DNA from: Pseudomonas azotoformans
Lineage (GTDB): Bacteria; Pseudomonadota; Gammaproteobacteria; Pseudomonadales; Pseudomonadaceae
NCBI RefSeq assembly: GCF_001579805.1
Contig: NZ_CP014546.1
Coordinates: 3,410,001-3,474,000 of the forward strand
Length of the DNA: 64,000 nt
Direction: 5' to 3'
The notes under the pieces: generated by a model
The model's input: only the letters and a program-made list of their open reading frames with translations
Database searches by the model: none
What the model was told of the DNA's origin: nothing
Made by a program: the position numbers and the translations under genes
Shown here: piece by piece, positions 8,554-15,995 of the stretch
How positions within the stretch are numbered: the stretch's first letter is position 1
How the letters are laid out: each line of letters begins with the position of its first letter

Positions 8554-9763
8554 GCCCGGCAAGACCGGCGCGCTGCTGCCGGTGGAAGACGCTTTGGCTC
8601 AACTGCTGGCGATGGCCGAAGCCGCACCGATCCGTGAGCAGGAAAGCCTGTTGCTGGCGGATTGCGATGGTCGTGTACTGGCGCAAGACCTGATCTCCAC
8701 CCTCGACCTGCCGCCGTGGCCGAACAGCGCCATGGATGGTTATGCCGTGCGGTTGGCGGACTGGACCGGCGAACCCCTGGTGGTCAGCCAACGCATTTTC
8801 GCAGGCCAGGCGCCACACCCCCTGGCCGCCGGTACCTGCGCCCGTATCTTCACCGGCGCCCCAGTACCGGAAGGGGCCGACTGCGTGGAAATGCAGGAGA
8901 ATACCGTGGTCCACGCCGATGGGCGCGTGAGCTTCACCGAGCCCCTGCACCTCGACCAGAACATCCGCCCCCAGGGCCAGGAAACCACCGTAGGCGAGCT
9001 TGTTTTAACGGCGGGTACGCGCCTGGGCCCGATTGAACTGGGGCTGGCGGCGTCCCTCGGCCATGATCGCCTGGCAGTGATCCGCCGCCCACGCGTGGCA
9101 GTTCTGTCCACCGGCGATGAGTTGATCGAACCGGGCTTGCCGCTCGGGCCGGGGCAGATCTACAACAGCAACCGGCGCGTGCTGTGCTCATGGCTTACGC
9201 GCATGGGCTGTGAAGTGATCGACGCCGGCATCCTGCCCGACGACCTTGAGCAAACCCGCGCGCGCCTGGGCGGCTTGGGCAGTGTCGACTTGATCCTGTC
9301 CACGGGCGGTGTGTCGGTTGGCGAAGCGGATTTCCTTGGGATCGCCCTGCGTGAAGAGGGTGAGCTGGCGTTGTGGAAATTGGCGATCAAACCGGGCAAG
9401 CCGCTGACCTTCGGCCACTTCCGTGGCGTACCGGTGATCGGTCTGCCCGGTAATCCGGCGTCGACGTTGGTCACGTTCGCGCTGCTGGCACGCCCTTATC
9501 TGCTGCGCCGCCAAGGTGTGCAGGACGTCGAGCCACTGCGTTTCGACGTGCCGGTGGGGTTCGAGTGGCCCAAACCGGGCAACCGCCGCGAATACCTGCG
9601 CGGTCGCATCGAGCAAGGCAAAGCGATCATCTACCGCAACCAGAGCTCCGGCGTGCTGCGCAGTGCGGCGTGGGCGGAAGGGTTTGTTGAGGTGTTGGAA
9701 GGCACGACGCTGGCTATCGGCGACCGGGTCAACTTCATTCCCTTGAGTGAGGTATTTGGCTGA
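8537..9763 (+). CDS. moeA: molybdopterin molybdenumtransferase MoeA
   Basis: 408 residues, start GTG 8537 inside moaB (a GTG at 8549 is an alternative). Family features in order: PPWPNSAMDGYAV, RIFTGAPVPEGADCV, a middle MoCF domain with VLSTGDEL and ILSTGGVSVGEADF, then VIGLPGNPAS and a C-terminal barrel domain (RREYLRGRI). It inserts molybdate into adenylylated molybdopterin, the step following MoaB. Full length for the family. Confidence 0.93.
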   Translation: MNPVGKPGKTGALLPVEDALAQLLAMAEAAPIREQESLLLADCDGRVLAQDLISTLDLPPWPNSAMDGYAVRLADWTGEPLVVSQRIFAGQAPHPLAAGTCARIFTGAPVPEGADCVEMQENTVVHADGRVSFTEPLHLDQNIRPQGQETTVGELVLTAGTRLGPIELGLAASLGHDRLAVIRRPRVAVLSTGDELIEPGLPLGPGQIYNSNRRVLCSWLTRMGCEVIDAGILPDDLEQTRARLGGLGSVDLILSTGGVSVGEADFLGIALREEGELALWKLAIKPGKPLTFGHFRGVPVIGLPGNPASTLVTFALLARPYLLRRQGVQDVEPLRFDVPVGFEWPKPGNRREYLRGRIEQGKAIIYRNQSSGVLRSAAWAEGFVEVLEGTTLAIGDRVNFIPLSEVFG

Positions 9764-9865
9764 CACACAATTCACCGACGGCGGGCGCACAGTCAAGATA
9801 AGTCCTATGAGCCAAGCAGGGCGGGCAGGCTAATTTTTCGAGTCCCGGTTACTGGAGGACTGAAG

Positions 9866-11122
9866 ATGACTATCCAACCTGCTGCATCCGTTCATGGCGT
9901 GGCGGCATCCGTGCATGTCGAGCCTGGCTTGCCCACGGCAGCGTCAATCAATTCAAGCACTGCGCGTAGCGTTTTGAGTCAATTGATCGGCAGGCCGCTT
10001 TCCGAGAACACTTATCGGGAGCGGCTTGCCTGCATGATCGCCGATCCGAGCATCACTTCCTGGCAGGCGCTGACGCGTAACCCTGGCGAGTTGCAACGGC
10101 TGCAGGATAATGAGCGCCTGAGTTGGTCCGACCCGGCCGCAGCTGACAAAAACATGCCGACGTTGGCTCAGGCCCTGGGCAAGAAAAATGTCTGGCTGCC
10201 GGAGGTGGAAAGCCTCAATGCCAACATCCTGAAGAACCTGACGGTACAAGTGGCAGAAAAATACCTGGCGCAATTCCAGTCCATACTTCAAGACCCGGCA
10301 CCTGCCTTGTCGCAGGATGTCTCGATAGTCCGCGGTGCGCCCTCAGCGGGTAAAACCACCTTTCTCACCGGCCAGTTCGCGCTCAATACCGATGTTGTCA
10401 AAAACATGATCCAGAACCGTATGCCCGGCACGAGCATGTTGCAGGTGCATGACCAAGGCGCAGGGTTGGTTCAGCAGTTCATGGGCCCCATGGAAAAGCG
10501 CCTGGGGCAGCCACTGACGCGAGATGCGTTGTACCTGTGGCCAAACGATTTCAACCAGAAAATCGCCGATATCGCACGCTTGTGCCAGGCGCCCAAGCTG
10601 CACTTTCATGATATCCAGGTGGACCTCGCGACCTTGTGCTGTCGGATTCTCAAGCGCGGCACCGATGAGGCGGTGATGGACTTCAATGTGTTGAGCCAGT
10701 TTTTCAGTGCGGGTCTGGAGCATCGTGGGCCGAGTATCGAATCGGTCAAGAACAGTCAGAACAGGCTTAAGGAGTATTCACTCTCGGCCTGGAACGGTCA
10801 GCAGAATGTGCTCGTTGCTCAACGCGCACCCGGTGCCAACGATTTTGTGATCAAGGATCAAGCCTTATTCGATAAGGTCACTGCCCGGGATAGCCGTTCC
10901 GTACAGGCAGAGGTAGAGAGTGTTCGCAGCACCGTGATTGACGCGCCGTTCATCGAGGCCTTCACGGCTCCACTTCCGCCCGTGCAGGCGAGTGCGTTTG
11001 GTGCGGCATTGCGGCGGTATGAGGGGCAGACGTTCGAGCAGGCGTTGAAACAGCACGCCCAGCGCATGTCGGTTGCTACCTCGGTAGCGGCCCGCGTGTT
11101 GGCCGGTGTGAGGCCCGGCTGA
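9866..11122 (+). CDS. P-loop protein with zeta-toxin/AvrRxo1-like features
   Basis: 418 residues with GGAGGA 6 bases upstream of the ATG. The N-terminal 45 residues are Ser/Ala/Thr-rich and of low complexity, like many type III secretion leaders. A helical region follows (45-150), then a strand and Walker A loop, IVRGAPSAGKTTFL (about 154-167, GxxxxGKTT). Asp176 lies in NTDVVKNMI a few residues after, the place where zeta toxins carry a catalytic Asp, and GTSMLQVHDQGA follows. A zeta-toxin/polynucleotide-kinase-like fold is an inference. Similar length and layout make AvrRxo1-type effectors a candidate relative. No antitoxin gene, secretion system or hrp box is nearby. Flanking genes are housekeeping, so this looks like an insertion between moeA and the flhB-like gene. 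Confidence 0.6.
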   Translation: MTIQPAASVHGVAASVHVEPGLPTAASINSSTARSVLSQLIGRPLSENTYRERLACMIADPSITSWQALTRNPGELQRLQDNERLSWSDPAAADKNMPTLAQALGKKNVWLPEVESLNANILKNLTVQVAEKYLAQFQSILQDPAPALSQDVSIVRGAPSAGKTTFLTGQFALNTDVVKNMIQNRMPGTSMLQVHDQGAGLVQQFMGPMEKRLGQPLTRDALYLWPNDFNQKIADIARLCQAPKLHFHDIQVDLATLCCRILKRGTDEAVMDFNVLSQFFSAGLEHRGPSIESVKNSQNRLKEYSLSAWNGQQNVLVAQRAPGANDFVIKDQALFDKVTARDSRSVQAEVESVRSTVIDAPFIEAFTAPLPPVQASAFGAALRRYEGQTFEQALKQHAQRMSVATSVAARVLAGVRPG

Positions 11123-11123
11123 T

Positions 11124-11453
11124 TCAGTAGTCATCCCCACGTTCGGTCACGTCGCGCTCTACCGGCGCGGCGTGCGGGTCATACCCCACCGGGAACTTGC
11201 CCTTCAGCGTCCAGGCAAACGCAATGATCTCGGCAATCGTGCGGTACAACTCCTCTGGAATACTGTCACCCAGTTCCATCCGCGCCAGCAGTTTGACCAG
11301 CTCGGCGTTTTCATAGATCGGCACTTCGTTTTCGCGCGCCAGCTTCAGGATGGCTTCCGCCAGGGCATCGTCGCCCTTGGCGGTCAGCGTGGGTGCCTGC
11401 TGGCCGTCGTACTTGAGGGCAATCGCCTGGCGCGGTGGTGTTGGGTTTTTCAT
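11124..11453 (-). CDS. FlhB/YscU-like C-terminal domain protein
   Basis: 109 residues resembling only the cytoplasmic C-terminal part of FlhB/EscU export-switch proteins: AIALKYDG, then a helical region with NEVPIYENAELVKLL and IPEELYRTIAEIIAFAW. The membrane domain is absent and the NPTH self-cleavage motif is missing or reduced to the N-terminal NPTPP. Its ATG overlaps the stop of the FliK-like gene (ATGA at 11450-11453). Such stand-alone FlhB-C proteins are thought to interact with flagellar export components. Its role is unproven, but pairing with a FliK-like protein supports an export-related function. Confidence 0.85.
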   Translation of the reverse strand: MKNPTPPRQAIALKYDGQQAPTLTAKGDDALAEAILKLARENEVPIYENAELVKLLARMELGDSIPEELYRTIAEIIAFAWTLKGKFPVGYDPHAAPVERDVTERGDDY

Positions 11454-13027
11454 GCGGTTTCATCCACCCAGCGTTGCTCCAGTCCGGTTTTCGGCCCGCG
11501 CGGTGGGGTGCCGAGGTGGCAATCGAGGTCGCCGACATTGATGCCAGACGTCACCAGGCGCTCTCGCAAGCTGCCCAAGTGGCTTTCGATCAGGCTGGCG
11601 GTGAATGGTCGCGAGGCCCACAACTGGCTGGACAGTTTGCCCTGGCTCAATTGCGCCTGCACCTGCAGCGGCCCCAGCGGCTCCATGTCGAAGGCCAGTT
11701 CGACGCGCCAGAGCATCTGCTTGGCGTCCTTTTTCTCTTTGCGTTCGGGCTGGTCCTTGTCCGGCGCCGGTTCTTCGCGCTGGAACTTGACCTGCAATGG
11801 CACGATGTCTTGCAACGTGCGCATGGGGATTTCCAGCTGCCAGGTGGTTTGCAGACGGCCGTCGGCGGTGGTGCCGGTCTGTTCCAGGCTCGACAACTGA
11901 TGGCTCTGCAACCGCGAGATCGCCCCGGCGGCCAGGCGCAGCAGGTTTTCCAGGTCGCCTTCGCCTTCCAGTTTCGCCATCAGCCGTTCGGGCAAGGGGA
12001 AGCCGGCGGGTATCTGGCGGGCGCTGACCTGGCCGAGGGTGTTCAAAGGGCTGCGCACGAAGTTGGGCAGCACCTGGGCCAGGGTGTTGGCGGCGAGGAT
12101 GGCAGTCATATTGGTGCTGGCGGGCAGGGCCGGCAGCAAGTCGGCGACCAGGCGCAGCAAGGCACCTTTCATGTCCAGCGGTGGGACCTGCGGGTTTTGC
12201 CCGGCGAGCAGCTTGGCTTCCAGAAAGGCACCGCTGTTCTGGATGACTTGCGCCAGTACCTTGGGGTTGCTGACCTGCGCCAGGTCGGGCAGGGCGGCGA
12301 GTAAACGCTCGGCAGCGCCGCGCAGCTCGGCGGAGGTGCTGTCGCCGCGTGGCAGGTTCTGCAGCGCCGTGAAGACGGCATCCAGCGAGCCTTGGCGACT
12401 TTGCTGGGTCGACAGTTGTTGGGTGACGGCCAACTGATCCTTGAGCCCGCTCAGCGGCACAAAGCTCAAGGTCTGCGCGTTCTGTACCACGGCACTGAGC
12501 AGGCTGCCGACGCGCAACGGCTGCGGGCTTTCCACGGTCAGGGTCGCGCCAGTCAGTGCGCTGTTGAGCACGGTGACCAGCGAGCGATAGATCGCCGGTT
12601 GCGCCGTGCCCTGGGGCAACATCTGGGTGGTCAGCACCTTGGCCTGAAGCAGCGAGCCCACCGGCATCTGGTTCGTGTCGATGCGGGTGAGGGCGGCGAC
12701 ATTGGCGCTCAAGGCCTGTTGCAGGCTGAGGGTCAGGTTGCCGGTGGGCGTCTGGCTCACCGCCACATTGCTGCCCAGCGGCAGTGGCTGCGGGCTGCTG
12801 GCCTGCACCAGCGTCTGACGGCCGCCTTCAAGGGTCAGCTTGAGCAGCAACTGAAAGGCTTCACCGCCTTGTTTCAGGGCGATGACTTCGGCGTTCGCGG
12901 TTTTCCCAGGGTCGATCAGGCCGATCTGCGGCTCCAGCAGTTTCAGCAACTCGCCGGCCGCAGGCGCAGGGCCGGGCCCGGCTGCCGGGGCGGGTGGAAG
13001 CGTAGGAAGGTTGATCTCACCGGTCAT
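11450..13027 (-). CDS. FliK-like flagellar hook-length control family protein
   Basis: 525 residues. The N-terminus is Pro/Ala-rich (PPAPAAGPGPAPA), the middle is Gln/Leu/Thr-rich and helical, and the C-terminal 110 residues resemble the FliK C-terminal domain (LQTTWQLEIPM, RVELAFDMEPLGPLQVQAQL, LWASRPFTASLI). FliK measures hook length and switches export through FlhB. This copy lies outside any flagellar operon and is paired with a FlhB C-domain, so it may be an auxiliary version. Start ATG 13027; the ribosome site is weak. Confidence 0.82.
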   Translation of the reverse strand: MTGEINLPTLPPAPAAGPGPAPAAGELLKLLEPQIGLIDPGKTANAEVIALKQGGEAFQLLLKLTLEGGRQTLVQASSPQPLPLGSNVAVSQTPTGNLTLSLQQALSANVAALTRIDTNQMPVGSLLQAKVLTTQMLPQGTAQPAIYRSLVTVLNSALTGATLTVESPQPLRVGSLLSAVVQNAQTLSFVPLSGLKDQLAVTQQLSTQQSRQGSLDAVFTALQNLPRGDSTSAELRGAAERLLAALPDLAQVSNPKVLAQVIQNSGAFLEAKLLAGQNPQVPPLDMKGALLRLVADLLPALPASTNMTAILAANTLAQVLPNFVRSPLNTLGQVSARQIPAGFPLPERLMAKLEGEGDLENLLRLAAGAISRLQSHQLSSLEQTGTTADGRLQTTWQLEIPMRTLQDIVPLQVKFQREEPAPDKDQPERKEKKDAKQMLWRVELAFDMEPLGPLQVQAQLSQGKLSSQLWASRPFTASLIESHLGSLRERLVTSGINVGDLDCHLGTPPRGPKTGLEQRWVDETA

Positions 13028-13079
13028 CGCGCGCGTCGTCTCTGGGGAAATTGCCCTCTTTAGAGTAGGGCATCACATG

Positions 13080-13085
13080 TATAAT
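13080..13085 (+). promoter_or_regulatory. candidate -10 box for the ccm operon
   Basis: A perfect TATAAT lies 143 bases before the ccmA start in the divergent fliK/ccmA gap. No good -35 is found at 16-18 bases upstream. The rest of the 200-base gap shows no gene. Confidence 0.35.
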
Positions 13086-13227
13086 GCCGCCCGTCTGCAA
13101 AGAGAGCGGTAAAAACCTCACAACTATTTGATCCAGCTCTCTAAAATCGGTCGCCAAAGCCGTTATTGTGCATTTCTCTTTAACGGCCGCTGCACCGCCG
13201 ACTTGAACCGTAAAGGCCCGCGATCTT

Positions 13228-13863
13228 TTGACCAGCCCTCTTCTTGAAGCCGTAGCGCTCTCCTGTGAACGCGACCTGCGCCTGCTGTTCGAGCACCTCG
13301 AGCTGCGGCTGACGGGCGGCGACATGGTGCAGGTCAGCGGCCCCAACGGCAGCGGCAAGACCAGTTTGCTGCGCCTGTTGGCCGGGTTGATGCAGCCGAC
13401 GGCGGGCGAAGTCCGGCTCAACGGCAAGCCCCTCAACGAACAACGTACCGAACTGGCGCGCAACCTGATCTGGATCGGCCACGCCGCCGGCATCAAGGAC
13501 GTGCTCACCGCCGAAGAGAACCTCAGTTGGCTCAGCGCCTTGCATCATCCCGCGTCCCGTGATGCGATCTGGCAGGCCCTGGCCGCCGTCGGCCTCAAGG
13601 GCTTTGAAGACGTTCCCTGCCACACCTTGTCCGCCGGCCAGCAGCGCCGCGTGGCCTTGGCGCGTTTGTATCTGCCGGGCCCGCCGCTGTGGATTCTCGA
13701 CGAGCCCTTCACCGCCCTCGACAAACAAGGCGTCGCCCAGTTGGAAGAACACCTGGCCCAGCATTGTGAGCAGGGCGGTCTGGTCATCCTCACGACCCAC
13801 CACACGCTGACGCGCATGCCTGCTGGCTATCGCGATCTTGATCTAGGGCGGTGGTCGGCATGA
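13228..13863 (+). CDS. ccmA: heme exporter ATP-binding protein CcmA
   Basis: 211 residues using a TTG start at 13228. ABC ATPase motifs are Walker [12 protein letters not shown] (about residues 37-47), signature LSAGQQRR (in place of LSGGQ) and Walker B LWILDEPF. CcmA with CcmB forms the ABC transporter that releases heme-loaded CcmE for cytochrome c maturation. First gene of a nine-gene ccm operon; its stop overlaps the ccmB ATG (ATGA). Confidence 0.95.
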   Translation: MTSPLLEAVALSCERDLRLLFEHLELRLTGGDMVQVSGPNGSGKTSLLRLLAGLMQPTAGEVRLNGKPLNEQRTELARNLIWIGHAAGIKDVLTAEENLSWLSALHHPASRDAIWQALAAVGLKGFEDVPCHTLSAGQQRRVALARLYLPGPPLWILDEPFTALDKQGVAQLEEHLAQHCEQGGLVILTTHHTLTRMPAGYRDLDLGRWSA

Positions 13864-14528
13864 GCGTATTCGCCCTGTTGGTCGCCCGTGAAGCGCGCTT
13901 GCTCTGCCGTCGCCCGGCGGAACTGGCCAACCCGCTGGTGTTCTTCGCGATTGTCATCGCGTTGTTCCCGTTGGCAGTCGGCCCCGAGACTAAACTGTTG
14001 CAAACCTTGTCCCCAGGACTGGTGTGGGTGGCCGCGCTTTTATCGGTCCTGCTCTCGCTGGATGGGCTGTTTCGCAGTGATTTCGAAGACGGCTCCCTGG
14101 AACAGTGGGTCCTTTCGTCGCACCCCCTGCCACTTCTGGTACTGGCCAAGGTACTGGCACACTGGGCTTTTTCCGGCTTGGCGCTAGTCTTGCTCTCTCC
14201 GCTGCTGGCGATGATGCTGGGCTTGCCCGTCGAATGCCTGCCGGTGTTGCTCCTGTCCTTGTTGCTCGGTACGCCGGTGCTCAGCCTGTTGGGGGCGGTG
14301 GGCGCAGCGTTGACCGTGGGTTTGAAGCGGGGCGGCCTGTTACTGGCCCTGTTGATTCTGCCTTTGTATATCCCAGTGTTGATCCTGGGCAGCGGTGCTT
14401 TACAGGCCGCGCTCATGGGCATGCCGGCGACCGGTTACCTCCTGTGGCTTGGTAGCCTGACCGCCCTGGCGGTAACCCTGACACCCTTTGCTATAGCGGC
14501 CGGCCTGAAGATCAGCGTCGGCGAATAA
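13860..14528 (+). CDS. ccmB: heme exporter membrane protein CcmB
   Basis: 222 residues from ATG 13860 overlapping the ccmA stop by 4 bases. Six hydrophobic segments; N-terminal [19 protein letters not shown] and [18 protein letters not shown] are typical CcmB sequence. It forms the membrane part of the CcmAB transporter. A gap of about 80 bases separates it from ccmC. Confidence 0.95.
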   Translation: MSVFALLVAREARLLCRRPAELANPLVFFAIVIALFPLAVGPETKLLQTLSPGLVWVAALLSVLLSLDGLFRSDFEDGSLEQWVLSSHPLPLLVLAKVLAHWAFSGLALVLLSPLLAMMLGLPVECLPVLLLSLLLGTPVLSLLGAVGAALTVGLKRGGLLLALLILPLYIPVLILGSGALQAALMGMPATGYLLWLGSLTALAVTLTPFAIAAGLKISVGE

Positions 14529-14611
14529 TGAGGTCTGGTTAAGCGTTGTCTTAACCAGTAAAGACCCTAAGCTTTTCGCAACGACGAAAAGCTACCGTGA
14601 TGGAAACAGCA

Positions 14612-15367
14612 ATGAACTGGACCTGGTTTCACAAGCTCGGCTCGCCCAAATGGTTCTATGGCATCAGCGGCAAGCTGCTGCCGTGGTTGAGCATCGCTGC
14701 CGTATTGCTGATCGGCATCGGCCTGGTCTGGGGCCTGGCCTTTGCGCCGCCGGACTACCAGCAAGGCAACAGCTTTCGCATCATCTATATCCACGTACCT
14801 GCCGCGATGCTGGCCCAGTCCTGCTACGTGATGCTGGCCGTGTGCGGCATCGTCGGCCTGGTGTGGAAAATGAAACTCGCGGACGTGGCCCTGCAATGCG
14901 CCGCGCCCGTTGGCGCGTGGATGACTGCCGTGGCGCTGGTCACCGGCGCAATCTGGGGCAAACCCACCTGGGGTTCGTGGTGGGTGTGGGATGCGCGACT
15001 AACGTCCATGCTGATCCTGCTGTTCCTGTACTTCGGTCTGATTGCCCTGGGCAACGCGATCAGCAATCGTGACAGCGCCGCCAAGGCCTGCGCGGTGCTG
15101 GCGATTGTCGGCGTGATCAACATCCCGATCATCAAATACTCGGTGGAGTGGTGGAACACCCTGCACCAGGGCGCCACCTTCACCCTCACCGAAAAACCGG
15201 CAATGCCCGTGGAAATGTGGGCACCGCTGCTGCTGATGGTGCTGGGCTTCTACTGCTTCTTCGGCGCTGTGCTGCTGATGCGCATGCGCCTCGAAGTGCT
15301 CAAGCGTGAAGCCCGCGCCAGCTGGGTCAAGGCCGAAGTGCAAAGCAGCCTGGGAGCGCGCGCATGA
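14612..15367 (+). CDS. ccmC: heme exporter/chaperone protein CcmC
   Basis: 251 residues from the ATG at 14612 ([10 protein letters not shown]), preceded by GGAA; ATG 14600 and GTG 14597 are in-frame alternatives adding 4-5 residues. Six transmembrane helices and the tryptophan-rich heme motif [18 protein letters not shown]. It loads heme onto CcmE on the periplasmic side. Overlaps ccmD by 4 bases. Confidence 0.95.
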   Translation: MNWTWFHKLGSPKWFYGISGKLLPWLSIAAVLLIGIGLVWGLAFAPPDYQQGNSFRIIYIHVPAAMLAQSCYVMLAVCGIVGLVWKMKLADVALQCAAPVGAWMTAVALVTGAIWGKPTWGSWWVWDARLTSMLILLFLYFGLIALGNAISNRDSAAKACAVLAIVGVINIPIIKYSVEWWNTLHQGATFTLTEKPAMPVEMWAPLLLMVLGFYCFFGAVLLMRMRLEVLKREARASWVKAEVQSSLGARA

Positions 15368-15540
15368 GTTTTGCTTCTTTCAGCGAGTTTCTCGCCATGG
15401 GCCATCACGGCCTGTATGTCTGGACGGCCTATGGCATCTGCCTGGCGGTGCTGGCCCTCAACGTCGCCGCGCCGATCCTGGCCCGCAAGCGTTACCTGCA
15501 ACAAGAGGCGCGTCGTCTGCGCCGGGAGACCGAAAAGTGA
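15364..15540 (+). CDS. ccmD: heme exporter protein CcmD
   Basis: 58 residues, below the length of most gene calls. Start ATG 15364 overlaps the ccmC stop, and its own stop overlaps the ccmE GTG. It contains [17 protein letters not shown], one transmembrane helix, then a strongly basic C-terminus ([16 protein letters not shown]), as expected for the small CcmD subunit that stabilises the CcmC-CcmE complex. Confidence 0.93.
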   Translation: MSFASFSEFLAMGHHGLYVWTAYGICLAVLALNVAAPILARKRYLQQEARRLRRETEK

Positions 15541-15992
15541 ATCCGCTGCGTAGAAAGCGTCTGTTGATCATCCTTGCCATCCTGGCCGGCGTCGGCATTG
15601 CCGTGGCCCTGGCCTTGAGTGCCCTGCAGCAGAACATCAACCTGTTCTACACCCCGACCCAGATCGCCAATGGCGAAGCCCCTGTCGATACGCGGATTCG
15701 CGCCGGCGGCATGGTGGAGCAGGGCTCGCTGAAGCGTTCCGGTGATTCCCTGGACGTGACGTTCGTGGTCACCGACTTCAACAAAGCCGTGACCATCACC
15801 TACCGCGGCATCCTCCCGGACCTGTTCCGCGAAGGCCAGGGCATCGTCGCCCTGGGCAAGCTCAACGCCGACGGCGTGGTGGTGGCCGATGAAGTGCTGG
15901 CCAAGCACGATGAAAAATACATGCCGCCGGAAGTCACCAAGGCCCTGAAAGACAGCGGCCAATCCGCGCCAACGCCTGCCAAGGAGGGCTAA
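15537..15992 (+). CDS. ccmE: cytochrome c maturation heme chaperone CcmE
   Basis: 151 residues from GTG 15537, overlapping ccmD by 4 bases. N-terminal basic [10 protein letters not shown], one membrane anchor, an OB-fold domain ([21 protein letters not shown]) and [11 protein letters not shown], whose His is the covalent heme ligand. It carries heme from CcmC to CcmF. Length and motifs are standard. Confidence 0.95.
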   Translation: MNPLRRKRLLIILAILAGVGIAVALALSALQQNINLFYTPTQIANGEAPVDTRIRAGGMVEQGSLKRSGDSLDVTFVVTDFNKAVTITYRGILPDLFREGQGIVALGKLNADGVVVADEVLAKHDEKYMPPEVTKALKDSGQSAPTPAKEG

Positions 15993-15995
15993 GCC

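Noticed and set aside
9764..9865. hrp box or type III promoter upstream of the P-loop gene
   Set aside because: No GGAACC-N15/16-CCAC pattern is present; only a strong ribosome site was found.
11435..12304. Plus-strand open frame opposite fliK
   Set aside because: Gln/Arg/Gly-rich shadow of a high-GC gene with no family features; the minus-strand FliK-like protein explains the region.
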